Source: an uncultured Granulosicoccus sp.
GTDB taxonomy: Bacteria; Pseudomonadota; Gammaproteobacteria; Granulosicoccales; Granulosicoccaceae
Direction of reading: 5' to 3'
DNA length: 64,000 nt
NCBI GenBank assembly: GCA_947492525.1
Contig: CANLNQ010000001.1
Coordinates: 1 to 64,000 of the forward strand
In this document: positions 42,342-51,209 of the stretch, piece by piece
Position numbering within the stretch: position 1 is the first letter of the stretch
How the letters are laid out: each line of letters starts with the position of its first letter
The notes under the pieces: model-generated
What the model was told of the DNA's origin: nothing
Database searches by the model: none
The model's input: the letters and a program-made list of their open reading frames with translations, nothing else
Program-made: the position numbers and the translations under genes

Positions 42342-44632
42342 AGCTGAAGACACGTCTGCACTCGTTGGCATCCACCGCATCCGGACCATCGGGCTCATCG
42401 GGCTCATCGGGCTCATCGGGCTCATCGGGCTCATCGGGCTCATCGGGCTCATCGGGCTCATCGGGCTCATCAAGTAATGGTGCGCGCTGGCGAAAATTCC
42501 TGCCCGATCTCGGCCAGTCAAGAGGCAGGGTTACCCCGAATCCCATGGATGCGCGCACCCTGTATGCGCTCGCCATACTGTTGCTGCTGGTTCAATTGCC
42601 TCATCTGCTGCACCTGCCACTGTGGGTGAGCCTGAGCGGTGCCATTCTGATCGGCCTGCGTCTGGCGCTGTTGAAGAACCCCGACAGAAAGCTGCTGGGT
42701 ACCTTGCTCTCTCCGCTTAGCGTGACCCTGCTGGCCGTAGTCTGTGCCGTGCTGATCAAGGTCGACTATGGCTATTTTCTCGGACGCGACCCCTGCGTCG
42801 CCTTTCTGTTTTTTCTGGTCGCCGCAAAGTTTGCCGAAGTCCGCCAACCTGGTGATGCCACCATATTATTGTGCCTGGCTGCGTTTCTGCTGCTGACTCA
42901 GTACTTCTACTCACAGACCATCCTGGCCGCCCTGGTGACATTGCCCGCCGTGATCGCGCTGGCACATGCACTGGCAGTTCTGCGAGACCCGGAGAATCCG
43001 GCGCAGACACGAGAACAGCTGAAGCTGGTCGCGACCCTGCTGATACAGGGTCTGCCACTGGCCGCCCTGTTGTTTCTGGTCTTTCCTCGATTGCCCGGCC
43101 CTCTCTGGTCATTGCCAGAAGATGCCGCGGCCAGCACCGGCCTGTCGGATTCCATGTCCCCCGGCTCGATCGGGCAGCTGTCTCAGTCCGATGCGGTGGC
43201 CTTCCGGGTCGAGTTCGACGGTGCCATACCCGCACCGCGAGATCGCTATTGGCGGGGTCCCGTGCTCAGTGAATTCGATGGACGAAGCTGGAACGTCAGT
43301 CGGCGGCTGCTCGAATCCAGGACACGCTATCAGGGCCCGGCAAGCGACGTCATCGACTATACGGTGACTCTGCAGCCTCACCGGCAACGCTGGCTGTTTG
43401 CACTCGATGCAGCCGTGTCCCTGCCTCGAACCGATTTGAAATCCGGCAGGCTCAGCAGTGACACCACCCCCAACCCGGCCATCACCGGGCAATCAGCGCC
43501 GATTTCTGCAGAGCTTCAGGCAAGTCTCTCTCGCTCGGGACAACCACTGGGACGACTGATGAGCGATGGTCAGATGCTCGCTGGCAGTGCGGTGACCCAG
43601 TTGCTGCGCTATCGGCAGAGCTCCGTGCTTCTCGATGCGCGACCCGCCTCACGGCCACCACCGGACAACACCCTGTTTCTGCCGGGGGTCAATCAGAGAA
43701 GCAAGCGTTTTGCCAGCGAACTGCGCGCCAGCGTGCCGAGCGATGCAGCCTACGCACAGGCGGTGCTGCAGCACTTCAACCAGCAGCCCTATCGATACAC
43801 ACTACAACCCCAGTTACTGGGAGATGCGCCGGTGGACGAGTTCCTGTTCGATACCCTGGCCGGATTCTGCGAGCACTACGCCGCCGCTTTCGTGGTACTC
43901 ATGCGTGGCGCCGGCATTCCCGCACGCGTGGTGACCGGTTACCTGGGTGGGGAGATGAACGAGGACTACATGATCGTTCGCCAATCCGATGCTCATGCCT
44001 GGGCGGAAGCGTTCATCGATGGCGCCTGGAAACGTTACGACCCCACGGGGGCCGTCGCGCCGTCCCGAGTCGAGCAAGGCCTGTCGGCAGCTTTGCCCGA
44101 TGAGGCATCGGTTCCCCGACTTGCCCGGTTGAACAAGAGCTGGCTGAGCAATGCTCAATTGCGCTGGGATGCACTGAATCACCAGTGGCAGCGGCTGGTC
44201 ATCGATTTCGACAACGAAAGCCAGGACGGCTTGTGGGAAAGACTGGGCCTGGCCAAACCGCAGTTATGGCAGATAACCGCCATCGTTCTCGCCCTGACCG
44301 GACTGTGGTGTGCGCTGGTACTGGGTGTCCCGCGTTTCTCACGTCAGCAGGCAGCCGCCGAAGAGCGCCTGTGGGCGCAGCTGTGCACGCAGCTGCGCAA
44401 ACGACAACTGCCGAGGGCTCCCGCAGAAACGCCTGCCGAATACCTTGAGCGTGCCGCTCAGGCCTGGCCCGCGCAAGCCTGGCGGCTGCAACAGCTACAG
44501 GAGCATTTTGCGCATCTGCGCTTCCGGATTCTGACCGACAGTGAAAAAGATCGTCGTCAGAAGGCGGTCAGGCAACTGCTCAGGGGGCTGCGCTGGTCCC
44601 TGACTCGCAGCACCAGAACAACCACGCCCTGA
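42338..44632 (+). CDS. TgpA-family membrane protein with transglutaminase-like domain
   Basis: 764 residues from ATG 42338. A run of (SGS) repeats at residues ~18-45, coded by a 9-bp minisatellite, precedes DUF3488: five or six transmembrane helices, from about residue 75 to 265. A periplasmic transglutaminase-like domain follows, with Cys in LAGFCEHYAAAFVVLMRGAGIPAR, His in SDAHAWAEAFIDGAW and Asp in KRYDPTGA completing the triad. A last helix (QLWQITAIVLALTGLWCALVLG) and a short DUF4129-like cytoplasmic tail end the protein. It resembles Pseudomonas TgpA, an essential periplasmic transglutaminase-like protein, and fits with MoxR and DUF58. Confidence 0.92.
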   Translation: MKLKTRLHSLASTASGPSGSSGSSGSSGSSGSSGSSGSSGSSGSSSNGARWRKFLPDLGQSRGRVTPNPMDARTLYALAILLLLVQLPHLLHLPLWVSLSGAILIGLRLALLKNPDRKLLGTLLSPLSVTLLAVVCAVLIKVDYGYFLGRDPCVAFLFFLVAAKFAEVRQPGDATILLCLAAFLLLTQYFYSQTILAALVTLPAVIALAHALAVLRDPENPAQTREQLKLVATLLIQGLPLAALLFLVFPRLPGPLWSLPEDAAASTGLSDSMSPGSIGQLSQSDAVAFRVEFDGAIPAPRDRYWRGPVLSEFDGRSWNVSRRLLESRTRYQGPASDVIDYTVTLQPHRQRWLFALDAAVSLPRTDLKSGRLSSDTTPNPAITGQSAPISAELQASLSRSGQPLGRLMSDGQMLAGSAVTQLLRYRQSSVLLDARPASRPPPDNTLFLPGVNQRSKRFASELRASVPSDAAYAQAVLQHFNQQPYRYTLQPQLLGDAPVDEFLFDTLAGFCEHYAAAFVVLMRGAGIPARVVTGYLGGEMNEDYMIVRQSDAHAWAEAFIDGAWKRYDPTGAVAPSRVEQGLSAALPDEASVPRLARLNKSWLSNAQLRWDALNHQWQRLVIDFDNESQDGLWERLGLAKPQLWQITAIVLALTGLWCALVLGVPRFSRQQAAAEERLWAQLCTQLRKRQLPRAPAETPAEYLERAAQAWPAQAWRLQQLQEHFAHLRFRILTDSEKDRRQKAVRQLLRGLRWSLTRSTRTTTP
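42389..42469 (+). repeat. 9-bp minisatellite inside the TgpA-like gene
   Basis: Nine identical copies of TCGGGCTCA, no base changes. In frame they give Ser-Gly-Ser repeats between the start codon and the first membrane helix. Perfect identity and a 9-bp period mean copy number can change without losing frame; all other frames are also open, producing spurious reading frames on both strands. Confidence 0.95.
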
Positions 44633-44779
44633 ATCCGGCCACAGCCACAGGGCGGATGTGAATGGCGCGGTACTGCCGTTTGCCGTTGTATCAGGTAACA
44701 CCGGTTCCGATAGTCCGTATTTTCTGCACACTCGCGCTCCATACTTGCCAACCTCAACCTCACGGCGAGTATCCTGCTG

Positions 44780-45820
44780 ATGCAACACCCTGCTTCTCCG
44801 CGCCTGCGCGCACCACACGCCCGCTATCCGGTATTGAGCGCCATGGCGCTGGTTCTTATCCTGTCTGCCTGCAGCGATTCCGACAGCGATTCGGCAACAG
44901 AGAGCGATAACGACGACCTGAGCAGCGTCGGGACAGAGGGCGTCGAATGCGATTACCTCAACACAAGCTTCAACGCGTCGGCCTCCGTGCAACTGGACAG
45001 CATCGCCGAGTGGACCTGTTCCAGCACCGAACGCCTGCTCAGCGCCAACGGTGTGCCGGATCACGAGGTAGGCCAGTTTCCCAACGAAGGCAATCCCAAC
45101 ACCATTACCGAGCAGGAGGTTTCTGCCAGTTTTACCCTGCTGCCGGTCGAGACCGGCAATGTCACACAACTGGGTGGCCCTGCCGGTGTCACGGGTTACA
45201 TTCTCAACGGAGTCAAGATCGATGCCAGCACCGCAGGGTCCTGTGACGACAGCGGCGAGAATTGCAGTCTGATTGACAACTCCGGCGGCTGGAGCATCGA
45301 GGCCCTCACCCAGACCAACTTCGATTTCGGCACGGATGACAACAATGCCCATGTGCAACCCGGTGGCAGTTATCACTACCATGGCATGCCAGAAGGTTTC
45401 ATCACACTGCAGGGCGGCAACAGCTCCACCATGACGCTGATCGGCTGGGCAGCCGACGGTTTTCCGATTTACGCACGGTATGGCTACACGGATGCAGAGG
45501 ATGCCAGCTCCGAGCTGGTCGCCATGAGTGGCAGCTATCAGCTGGTCAGCGATGTCCCCTCGAATCGGCCATCCACAGATATCTACCCACTGGGTACCTT
45601 TCGCGAAGACTGGGAATATGTCGAGGGGTCGGGCGACCTGGATGAGTGCAATGGACGTTTTGGTGTCACACCGGATTTCCCGTCCGGTATCTACCACTAC
45701 TTCGCCACCGACAGCTACCCCTTCCTGCAACGTTGCGTGACCGGCGACGTGGAAAGCGCCGGCGGACCACCACCAGGCGTGGAGCCTGATGCGCAGGTCA
45801 TCAGCCTGATCGCACAGTAG
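44780..45820 (+). CDS. YHYH-domain lipoprotein
   Basis: 346 residues. Lipobox ALVLILSACSDSDSDS, then a short acidic linker and the YHYH domain, whose signature GGSYHYHGMPEGF is intact, with MTLIGWAADGFPIYARYGYTD. Cys residues are paired (CDYLNTSF ... WTCSSTERL; SCDDSGENCSL; LDECNG ... QRCVTGD). The His cluster suggests metal binding. Function unknown. It is followed 70 bp later by a HupE-family gene on the same strand. Confidence 0.88.
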   Translation: MQHPASPRLRAPHARYPVLSAMALVLILSACSDSDSDSATESDNDDLSSVGTEGVECDYLNTSFNASASVQLDSIAEWTCSSTERLLSANGVPDHEVGQFPNEGNPNTITEQEVSASFTLLPVETGNVTQLGGPAGVTGYILNGVKIDASTAGSCDDSGENCSLIDNSGGWSIEALTQTNFDFGTDDNNAHVQPGGSYHYHGMPEGFITLQGGNSSTMTLIGWAADGFPIYARYGYTDAEDASSELVAMSGSYQLVSDVPSNRPSTDIYPLGTFREDWEYVEGSGDLDECNGRFGVTPDFPSGIYHYFATDSYPFLQRCVTGDVESAGGPPPGVEPDAQVISLIAQ

Positions 45821-45890
45821 CAGGGCAATCGTCGTGGCAGGCCATGGCAGCTCCGTACGCCCAGGCTGCCGATTCAAAGGGAGACAGCAC

Positions 45891-47015
45891 ATGCACGAGA
45901 TGAATTCAACACAAGCCTGGCACCTTCATCTGAAGACAATGCTGCTAGTTGCACTACTGAGCCTCTGCCTGCTGCCCGGTGCCCATGCGCATCTGATGGT
46001 CGCGCAGCGAGGTACGCTCAATATCGTGGACAACGGGGCCTTCATGGTGATCTCCTTGCCCGTGTCGGCCTTCGAGGGTGTGGATGATGACGCTGATGGC
46101 TTGTTGTCCGATGAGGAATTCACCCGCCACAAGCAGACACTGCTACAGACGGTCAAGCAGGGCATCGTTCTGACCGATGCCGGCGGCAGCCACTATCTTC
46201 AGGGCTTGCTGCTCTCGCCGGCACCCACCGACGAAACCCACCCCGAGAGCACTCAGCAGCTGGTCGCCATGGGGCGGTTCCAGCTCGAACAACCCACCGT
46301 CGCCATGCAGTTGCAGATGGGCCTGTTCGGCACCGGCGCCGACGAACAGGTTCAGTACATCACGGTCAGCCGCCCCGCTGATGGTCGCCGCCAATTGCTG
46401 GTGTTTTCACCGCAGGCCCAAGCGCATGAACTCATGACGTCCCGCTGGTCCACCTTCGTCGGTTATCTGAAACTCGGCACCGAGCATATCGTCACCGGTC
46501 TGGATCATCTGCTGTTTCTGCTGGTGGTACTGGTCACGGGATGGGGTTGGCGACATATCGTACTGGCATTGAGCGTCTTTACCCTCGGCCACGCTGTCAG
46601 CCTGACGCTCAGCAGCTTCTACGGTCTCTCGCTACCACCGACCATCGTGGAACCGGCCATCGCTGCGACCATTGTCGGCATGGCGGCCTTTGACCTGATC
46701 GCTCGGCATTGGCCACTGACGAGCACTCCCTGGTTCAGATTGGCGCTGGTGTATGGCTGCTCGCTGATCCACGGTCTGGGACTGGCCTCCGCCCTCGACG
46801 ATCTCGGCCTCAATGATGAATATCTGCTGACCAGCCTGGCAGGCTTCAATCTGGGTATCGAATCCGGCCAGCTGCTCATCGCCTTGCTGGTGGTCCTGCT
46901 GGCAACGGGAATCCGTCGGCTTCGCGGCGATGCGGCCCTGATGCTCGCCGGTCGCACCGCCTCTATACTTGCCATCGGCATGGGCAGCATCTGGTTCATC
47001 CAGCGGGTTGTCTGA
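45891..47015 (+). CDS. HupE/UreJ-family membrane protein
   Basis: 374 residues from ATG 45891, after GGGAGA. Signal peptide (LLVALLSLCLLPGAHA), then a periplasmic part with an EF-hand-like acidic loop DDDADGLLSDEEF that may bind calcium, then six or so transmembrane helices with the HupE signature HIVTGLDHLLFLLVVLVTGWGWRHIVLALSVFTLGHAVSLTLS. HupE proteins are implicated in nickel or cobalt uptake, but this long periplasmic subtype is uncharacterised. Confidence 0.85.
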   Translation: MHEMNSTQAWHLHLKTMLLVALLSLCLLPGAHAHLMVAQRGTLNIVDNGAFMVISLPVSAFEGVDDDADGLLSDEEFTRHKQTLLQTVKQGIVLTDAGGSHYLQGLLLSPAPTDETHPESTQQLVAMGRFQLEQPTVAMQLQMGLFGTGADEQVQYITVSRPADGRRQLLVFSPQAQAHELMTSRWSTFVGYLKLGTEHIVTGLDHLLFLLVVLVTGWGWRHIVLALSVFTLGHAVSLTLSSFYGLSLPPTIVEPAIAATIVGMAAFDLIARHWPLTSTPWFRLALVYGCSLIHGLGLASALDDLGLNDEYLLTSLAGFNLGIESGQLLIALLVVLLATGIRRLRGDAALMLAGRTASILAIGMGSIWFIQRVV

Positions 47016-47127
47016 AGGCTGAACAGAAGGAAGCGCTCGAGTCCGCGCCCGATTGCTGTCGGGACACAAGATGACACTCAGGCGCCCGCGCAGACCCCGG
47101 CGAGGAAGCCAGGCCCTGGTGTACTGT

Positions 47128-47206
47128 TTCATACAAAGCGTTCAATCAGAGCGGTTCGAAAGCCGCTGTTCAAGGCGCGACTCGCTGAATGAACGATTTG
47201 TATGAA
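47128..47206. repeat. 17-bp inverted repeat forming a nested hairpin
   Basis: TTCATACAAAGCGTTCA (47128-47144) and TGAACGATTTGTATGAA (47190-47206) are complementary at 16 of 17 positions. Inside lies a second hairpin, AGCGG-TTCGAAAG-CCGCT. The whole ~80-bp unit sits between convergent HupE and DUF1513 genes. It resembles a small MITE-like element or a compound bidirectional terminator. Confidence 0.75.
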
Positions 47207-47214
47207 CCAGCTAA

Positions 47215-48462
47215 CTAGATGGCGTAGACGTGATTGTCCCACTGAACCCGGTGCATGGCCAGACTCATCGTCCCATCGTCTGACAAGGTCAGTATCTCGC
47301 CCGTACCGCTGGTCAACAGCGCCGTGGCGGACGCCATTCCCGTCAGGGTATCCGCGGAATCCTTGCTCACGTCGCCATCGGCGGCCTGCCCTGACGGCGG
47401 TGAAACGGCACTCACGCCACTGCAATCTCTGACGGATAGGGTTTCAACCAGACGGGCACTGACACGATCCACCTTGAACATCAGCCCGCCCTTGGAGGAG
47501 GTGAACAGAGCATGCTCACCGGCCACCGCAACCGACGACAGATAATGCGATGTTCGTAGCTGCAGATCGGCTGGCAGTTCAACCAGTGACAGGCCCTTCG
47601 TCGAACGGCCCCGGCTGAAACTGCGCAGGCTTCTGTCGATGTGGATGACACCAGCGAGCCCCGCGACAGTCGATTCATGACCTTCATACTGGCCGGCAAA
47701 CCAGACATTGCCATCGGCATCCACGGCCAGATGTCGCAACGAGACCTGATGCCACTCTGGCGGCAGCACATGACGGGCCAGCAGACGGCCGTTGCGGGAA
47801 TCCACGACGGTCAGACTCGGCTCCATCGTATCGATGTTGAGCTTCTCCCGTCCCGTATCCGGGTGTGTATGAATGCCACCGTTGGCAACAACCAGCATGG
47901 GTGATCCGGGTATGCGCACCACCTCATGAGGCCCGGTACCGCCGGTCTCCATCTCACCCAGACGCCGGTAGCCGGCAGTCGTGTCATAGATACCCAGTAC
48001 GCCGCGCTGTGCATCGTAGTCATTTTCAGTGGCATACATCAAAGCACCATCGGCGGAGTAGCTGCCGTGGCCATAGAAATGACGCCCGCCAACCGGCTTC
48101 ACCGTACGGTACTGCTCAGGGAAACGGCGATCGAAGGCATGCAGATACAAGCCCGGACGCCTGGCAAAGAGGCAGGCCTGTTGTGTCGCCCGGTGACTTG
48201 CCGCGCCATGAGCCCTGGCGCTCAGCGGTATCGATGCTATCCGTCGGGCCTGATCATCGAACACCACGGCGACATAATCATCGGGCCCTTGCCGCGCACC
48301 ACTGATGAACAAGCGCTCTGCAGGCGCTCTGGTCGTTGACGGAACCGCAGCCGCGGCGGCAGTAGTCGCAGTCGTAGTCATGGCCGATGCCGATGCCGGC
48401 AATACTGTCGACAGAGCCAGCTTCAGCAGCGACCTTCTCGACATCGATGCACCCGCAGGCAT
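47215..48462 (-). CDS. DUF1513 family protein, last gene of the imelysin operon
   Basis: 415 residues with a Tat-like signal (MSRRSLLKLALSTVLPASASA) and a beta-propeller-like body: FISGARQGPDDYVAVVFDD, YGHGSYSADGALMYATEND, GTGPHEVVRIPGSPMLVVANGGIHTHPDTGREKLNIDTMEPSLTVVD. DUF1513 genes are found with imelysin genes in many proteobacteria, as here. Its start follows the imelysin-like stop by 2 bp, so it belongs to the same transcript. Reaction unknown. Confidence 0.9.
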   Translation of the reverse strand: MPAGASMSRRSLLKLALSTVLPASASAMTTTATTAAAAAVPSTTRAPAERLFISGARQGPDDYVAVVFDDQARRIASIPLSARAHGAASHRATQQACLFARRPGLYLHAFDRRFPEQYRTVKPVGGRHFYGHGSYSADGALMYATENDYDAQRGVLGIYDTTAGYRRLGEMETGGTGPHEVVRIPGSPMLVVANGGIHTHPDTGREKLNIDTMEPSLTVVDSRNGRLLARHVLPPEWHQVSLRHLAVDADGNVWFAGQYEGHESTVAGLAGVIHIDRSLRSFSRGRSTKGLSLVELPADLQLRTSHYLSSVAVAGEHALFTSSKGGLMFKVDRVSARLVETLSVRDCSGVSAVSPPSGQAADGDVSKDSADTLTGMASATALLTSGTGEILTLSDDGTMSLAMHRVQWDNHVYAI

Positions 48463-48464
48463 TC

Positions 48465-49610
48465 TCAGTCACCGTCTTCGCTGTTGAAGCCGGGGCTGAT
48501 ACCCAGCGTGGCCACAAAGCGATCATTCAGGGTATAGCGAATGCCACCGACAACGGCCATGAGCGAGCGCAACAGCGATTCTGCATCGCTTGAAAAGACG
48601 CCTGCCTCATCGCCGAGGGAGGGCAATTCCTGCAGTTTCTGCAACATGCCATCGGCGCTTCTGAACTCGAAAGCCAGTTCACCTTCCAGATCGGCAGCGT
48701 CAGCCAAACCGGTATCAATGCTCAAGGCTCTCAATGACTCCAGATTATTGCGAATCATGTTCAGACTCTGGGCGCTGCGCCACAAGGGGCCAGCCTTGAT
48801 GTCTGCCTGCTCACCCGTGAGCGTTGCAAGCTTGCGATCCTGAACCACATCGATACCGACCAGAATCTGGGTCACCAGAGATCTCAGCACTTCCTCCCGC
48901 GTACGAAAGAAATCAGAGCCTGCTGTCGGCTCCAGCATGCTCATGACCTGTTCTGCGTCGTCCTGCCAGCCCTTGCTGATCTGATGCGCCATCGCATCGA
49001 TATTGTCGCTGATGGCAACGGCGACCTGGCAATCGGGTGCCGCATTGCCTTCCGAGAAGTACAAGGGTGTTCGACTGCTGTAGAGCAATCGTTCCAGCGC
49101 AGGAAAACCCTGGAGAGCGACACTCTTGCCAGCGATGTCTTCCCTGCTCGGTATCGACGTGGCGGCGTCCGTCAGCAAGGCGCGCATCTGCCGTTCACCC
49201 ACCCGCCGCTTGTCCGGCCAGTAGAACAGACGGTTCTGCCGATTCTCTTCCAGCAGCGGCCCCGTGCGGTAGAGTTCGAGCGCTGAGAAAGCCCCGACAG
49301 CCATCTCGAAGTGTGCCAACAGACTTTCCAGCGCTTCCGGACTGCGCGCCGCGCATGCCCGTTCTGCCGCCGCCAGCAACTGCGAGCTGGCATCGGCGAA
49401 ATGCTCGGCCGCCGGCTGATACACCTGATGGACGGCGCGGTCGGCGTAGGCGCCATCGGCCGGCACGGCCGCGCGGACATATCCATTCACCGGCAACAGC
49501 AGCATCAGTCCCAGCAGGTAAAGGCATGATCGTCGGGGCCTGGGCGACACCGCGACACCCAGTCCGGTCGGCAGGCGATACGCCCATCTCTTCGCGCGTG
49601 ATAATGGCAT
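48465..49610 (-). CDS. Imelysin-family periplasmic protein (second copy)
   Basis: 381 residues. A hydrophobic signal (LYLLGLMLLLPVNGYVRA) and helical imelysin fold with LLAHFEMAVGAFSALELYRTGPLLEENRQNRLFYWPDKRRVGERQ and LQGFPALERLLYSS (the GxHxxE-like region reads GFPALE, lacking the His of the canonical motif). It shares the fold of IrpA/EfeO-M75 proteins that bind iron in the periplasm. Its start overlaps the stop of the di-haem oxidoreductase gene. Confidence 0.85.
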   Translation of the reverse strand: MPLSRAKRWAYRLPTGLGVAVSPRPRRSCLYLLGLMLLLPVNGYVRAAVPADGAYADRAVHQVYQPAAEHFADASSQLLAAAERACAARSPEALESLLAHFEMAVGAFSALELYRTGPLLEENRQNRLFYWPDKRRVGERQMRALLTDAATSIPSREDIAGKSVALQGFPALERLLYSSRTPLYFSEGNAAPDCQVAVAISDNIDAMAHQISKGWQDDAEQVMSMLEPTAGSDFFRTREEVLRSLVTQILVGIDVVQDRKLATLTGEQADIKAGPLWRSAQSLNMIRNNLESLRALSIDTGLADAADLEGELAFEFRSADGMLQKLQELPSLGDEAGVFSSDAESLLRSLMAVVGGIRYTLNDRFVATLGISPGFNSEDGD

Positions 49611-51193
49611 TACAGAGACTCCAGAAATCTGACCAGTGCTGCGCGCTCATCCTGATTCATGTCAAGGACACTGTCGAGCGATGCCTGCGCTTCCCCGCCA
49701 TGCCACAACACGGCATCGAGCAGTGTTCTGGCACGACCGTCGTGCAGAAAGCTGGTATTCGGATTGACAGTCTGCGCAAGACCGATCCCCCACAGCGGCG
49801 CAGTACGCCACTCGCGACCATTGGCCTCGGCTTCATCCGCGTGATCCGCCAGATCCTCGCCCATGTCGTGCAGCAGCAGATCCGTGTACGGCCAGATCAA
49901 CTGGAACTGCATCTCTTCCTGCGTCGCTTCTCGCGCGGTGACATGCTTGGGAACATGGCAAGCCTGACACCCGCTGTCGTAGAACAACTGCTTGCCCTTG
50001 AGTACGTCAGGATCATCGACGTCCCGTCTGGCAGGCAATGCCAGGTTCCGGGTATAGAAGGTAATCAGATCGACCACGTCATCCGGAGCTTCGCCCTTGC
50101 CGAGTCGTTCCTGTTCGCCATGAGCCAGCGACTCGCAAACCTTCTGCGAGGGCATGCAATCCCCGTGAGGGTTGCTCATCGACAGACCGGAACTCGACAG
50201 GCCCATGTCGCTGAACATGGCGTGCACATTCTGCTCTCTGACGGTGGACATGGCGGCCTTGTGCGCGAAGCGCCCCAGTACGCGCCGACCATCATCAAGC
50301 ACCTGCCAGTTGGGACGCCCGGAGATACCATCACCATCAGCGTCATCCGGATCGGCGTAAGCCATGATTTCATCGGCGGAGATGGCCTCCAGCATGCCCA
50401 GCCCCGGCATGGCCGTGGCTATTCTGGGTGAGAGTTTCGTATTCGGGTGCAGCTCGCCATAGGCCTGATCCACCAGCGTATAGATCGGCTTCTGCAGTTC
50501 GTGGCGAGTGCCGTCACTGAACACACGGATCAGGGGTTCAGTGGTGATTCTTACCTGCCCTTCCGCGCGAACGCCCGGTACGGCCGAGGCATGGAACTGC
50601 CCACCATAGACCGGGTCGGGCCCCCAGTGACCGTCCAGGTGATTCTTCAGCTGAATCAGCAGGGAAGCGGTTTTCTCACCGGCAACCGGCAATTGGCCAC
50701 GACCGTCCTTGATATGGCAGGACTGACAGGCACGGGCGTTGTAGAAGGGGCCCAGCCCGTCGGAGGCCTGGGTGGATGAGGGTGAAGCCACCCACATCTT
50801 GTTGAACAGCGCATTGCCCAGCTTGAATGTCTGCAGGTGCTCGAAGTCGAGTGTCGAGGTTTCCTGCGAATAGGCATTGCGGTCGAAGTTGGTGCTCTGC
50901 GTGCCCGCACCTCCCTGCATCACCTCGAAGGGCTCGGCCTTGCTGAAATCGGTCGTCGGCTCGAGCACCTTTCGCACTCGCTCATTCCCATGCCAGACCT
51001 CTGCCGGCAGCTGTGAGGAAACCGCCGGCATGGCCACGGCGCTGGTGGACACCGCTGTGTCCCCCCCGCCCTCTGCAGAGGGCGGGGTCGTGGCTCCTGC
51101 AGGAAGCGTCATCAGGAAGCCGGTACTCAGACAGGCCATACAGGCGAGCAGTACCGGCTTGATGCGAGAACTGTCAGGGGAACCAGATTTCAT
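49610..51193 (-). CDS. Di-haem oxidoreductase (DHOR) family c-type cytochrome
   Basis: 527 residues with a signal peptide (PVLLACMACLSTGFLMTLPAGA). Two c-haem sites are visible: ACQSCHIKDGRG and GCQACHVPKHV, as in the DHOR/thiol-oxidoreductase (DUF1111) family related to MauG/CcpA. It lies between two imelysin genes, 16 bp after the first. The family is often iron-regulated in this context, suggesting a role in periplasmic iron oxidation or delivery; that is an inference. Confidence 0.9.
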   Translation of the reverse strand: MKSGSPDSSRIKPVLLACMACLSTGFLMTLPAGATTPPSAEGGGDTAVSTSAVAMPAVSSQLPAEVWHGNERVRKVLEPTTDFSKAEPFEVMQGGAGTQSTNFDRNAYSQETSTLDFEHLQTFKLGNALFNKMWVASPSSTQASDGLGPFYNARACQSCHIKDGRGQLPVAGEKTASLLIQLKNHLDGHWGPDPVYGGQFHASAVPGVRAEGQVRITTEPLIRVFSDGTRHELQKPIYTLVDQAYGELHPNTKLSPRIATAMPGLGMLEAISADEIMAYADPDDADGDGISGRPNWQVLDDGRRVLGRFAHKAAMSTVREQNVHAMFSDMGLSSSGLSMSNPHGDCMPSQKVCESLAHGEQERLGKGEAPDDVVDLITFYTRNLALPARRDVDDPDVLKGKQLFYDSGCQACHVPKHVTAREATQEEMQFQLIWPYTDLLLHDMGEDLADHADEAEANGREWRTAPLWGIGLAQTVNPNTSFLHDGRARTLLDAVLWHGGEAQASLDSVLDMNQDERAALVRFLESL

Positions 51194-51209
51194 CGATACC
51201 TGCTGAAAA

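Noticed and set aside
41632-42576. Minus-strand open frame with (DEP)n and another with (MSP)n, 240-310 codons
   Set aside because: They are shadows of the DUF58 and TgpA-like genes and of the 9-bp repeat, which is open in every frame. The plus-strand genes have clear domains.
49037-50431. Plus-strand open frame of 464 codons
   Set aside because: Antisense to the imelysin-like and di-haem oxidoreductase genes; Arg/Pro-rich, with no family features. A by-product of GC-rich codons.
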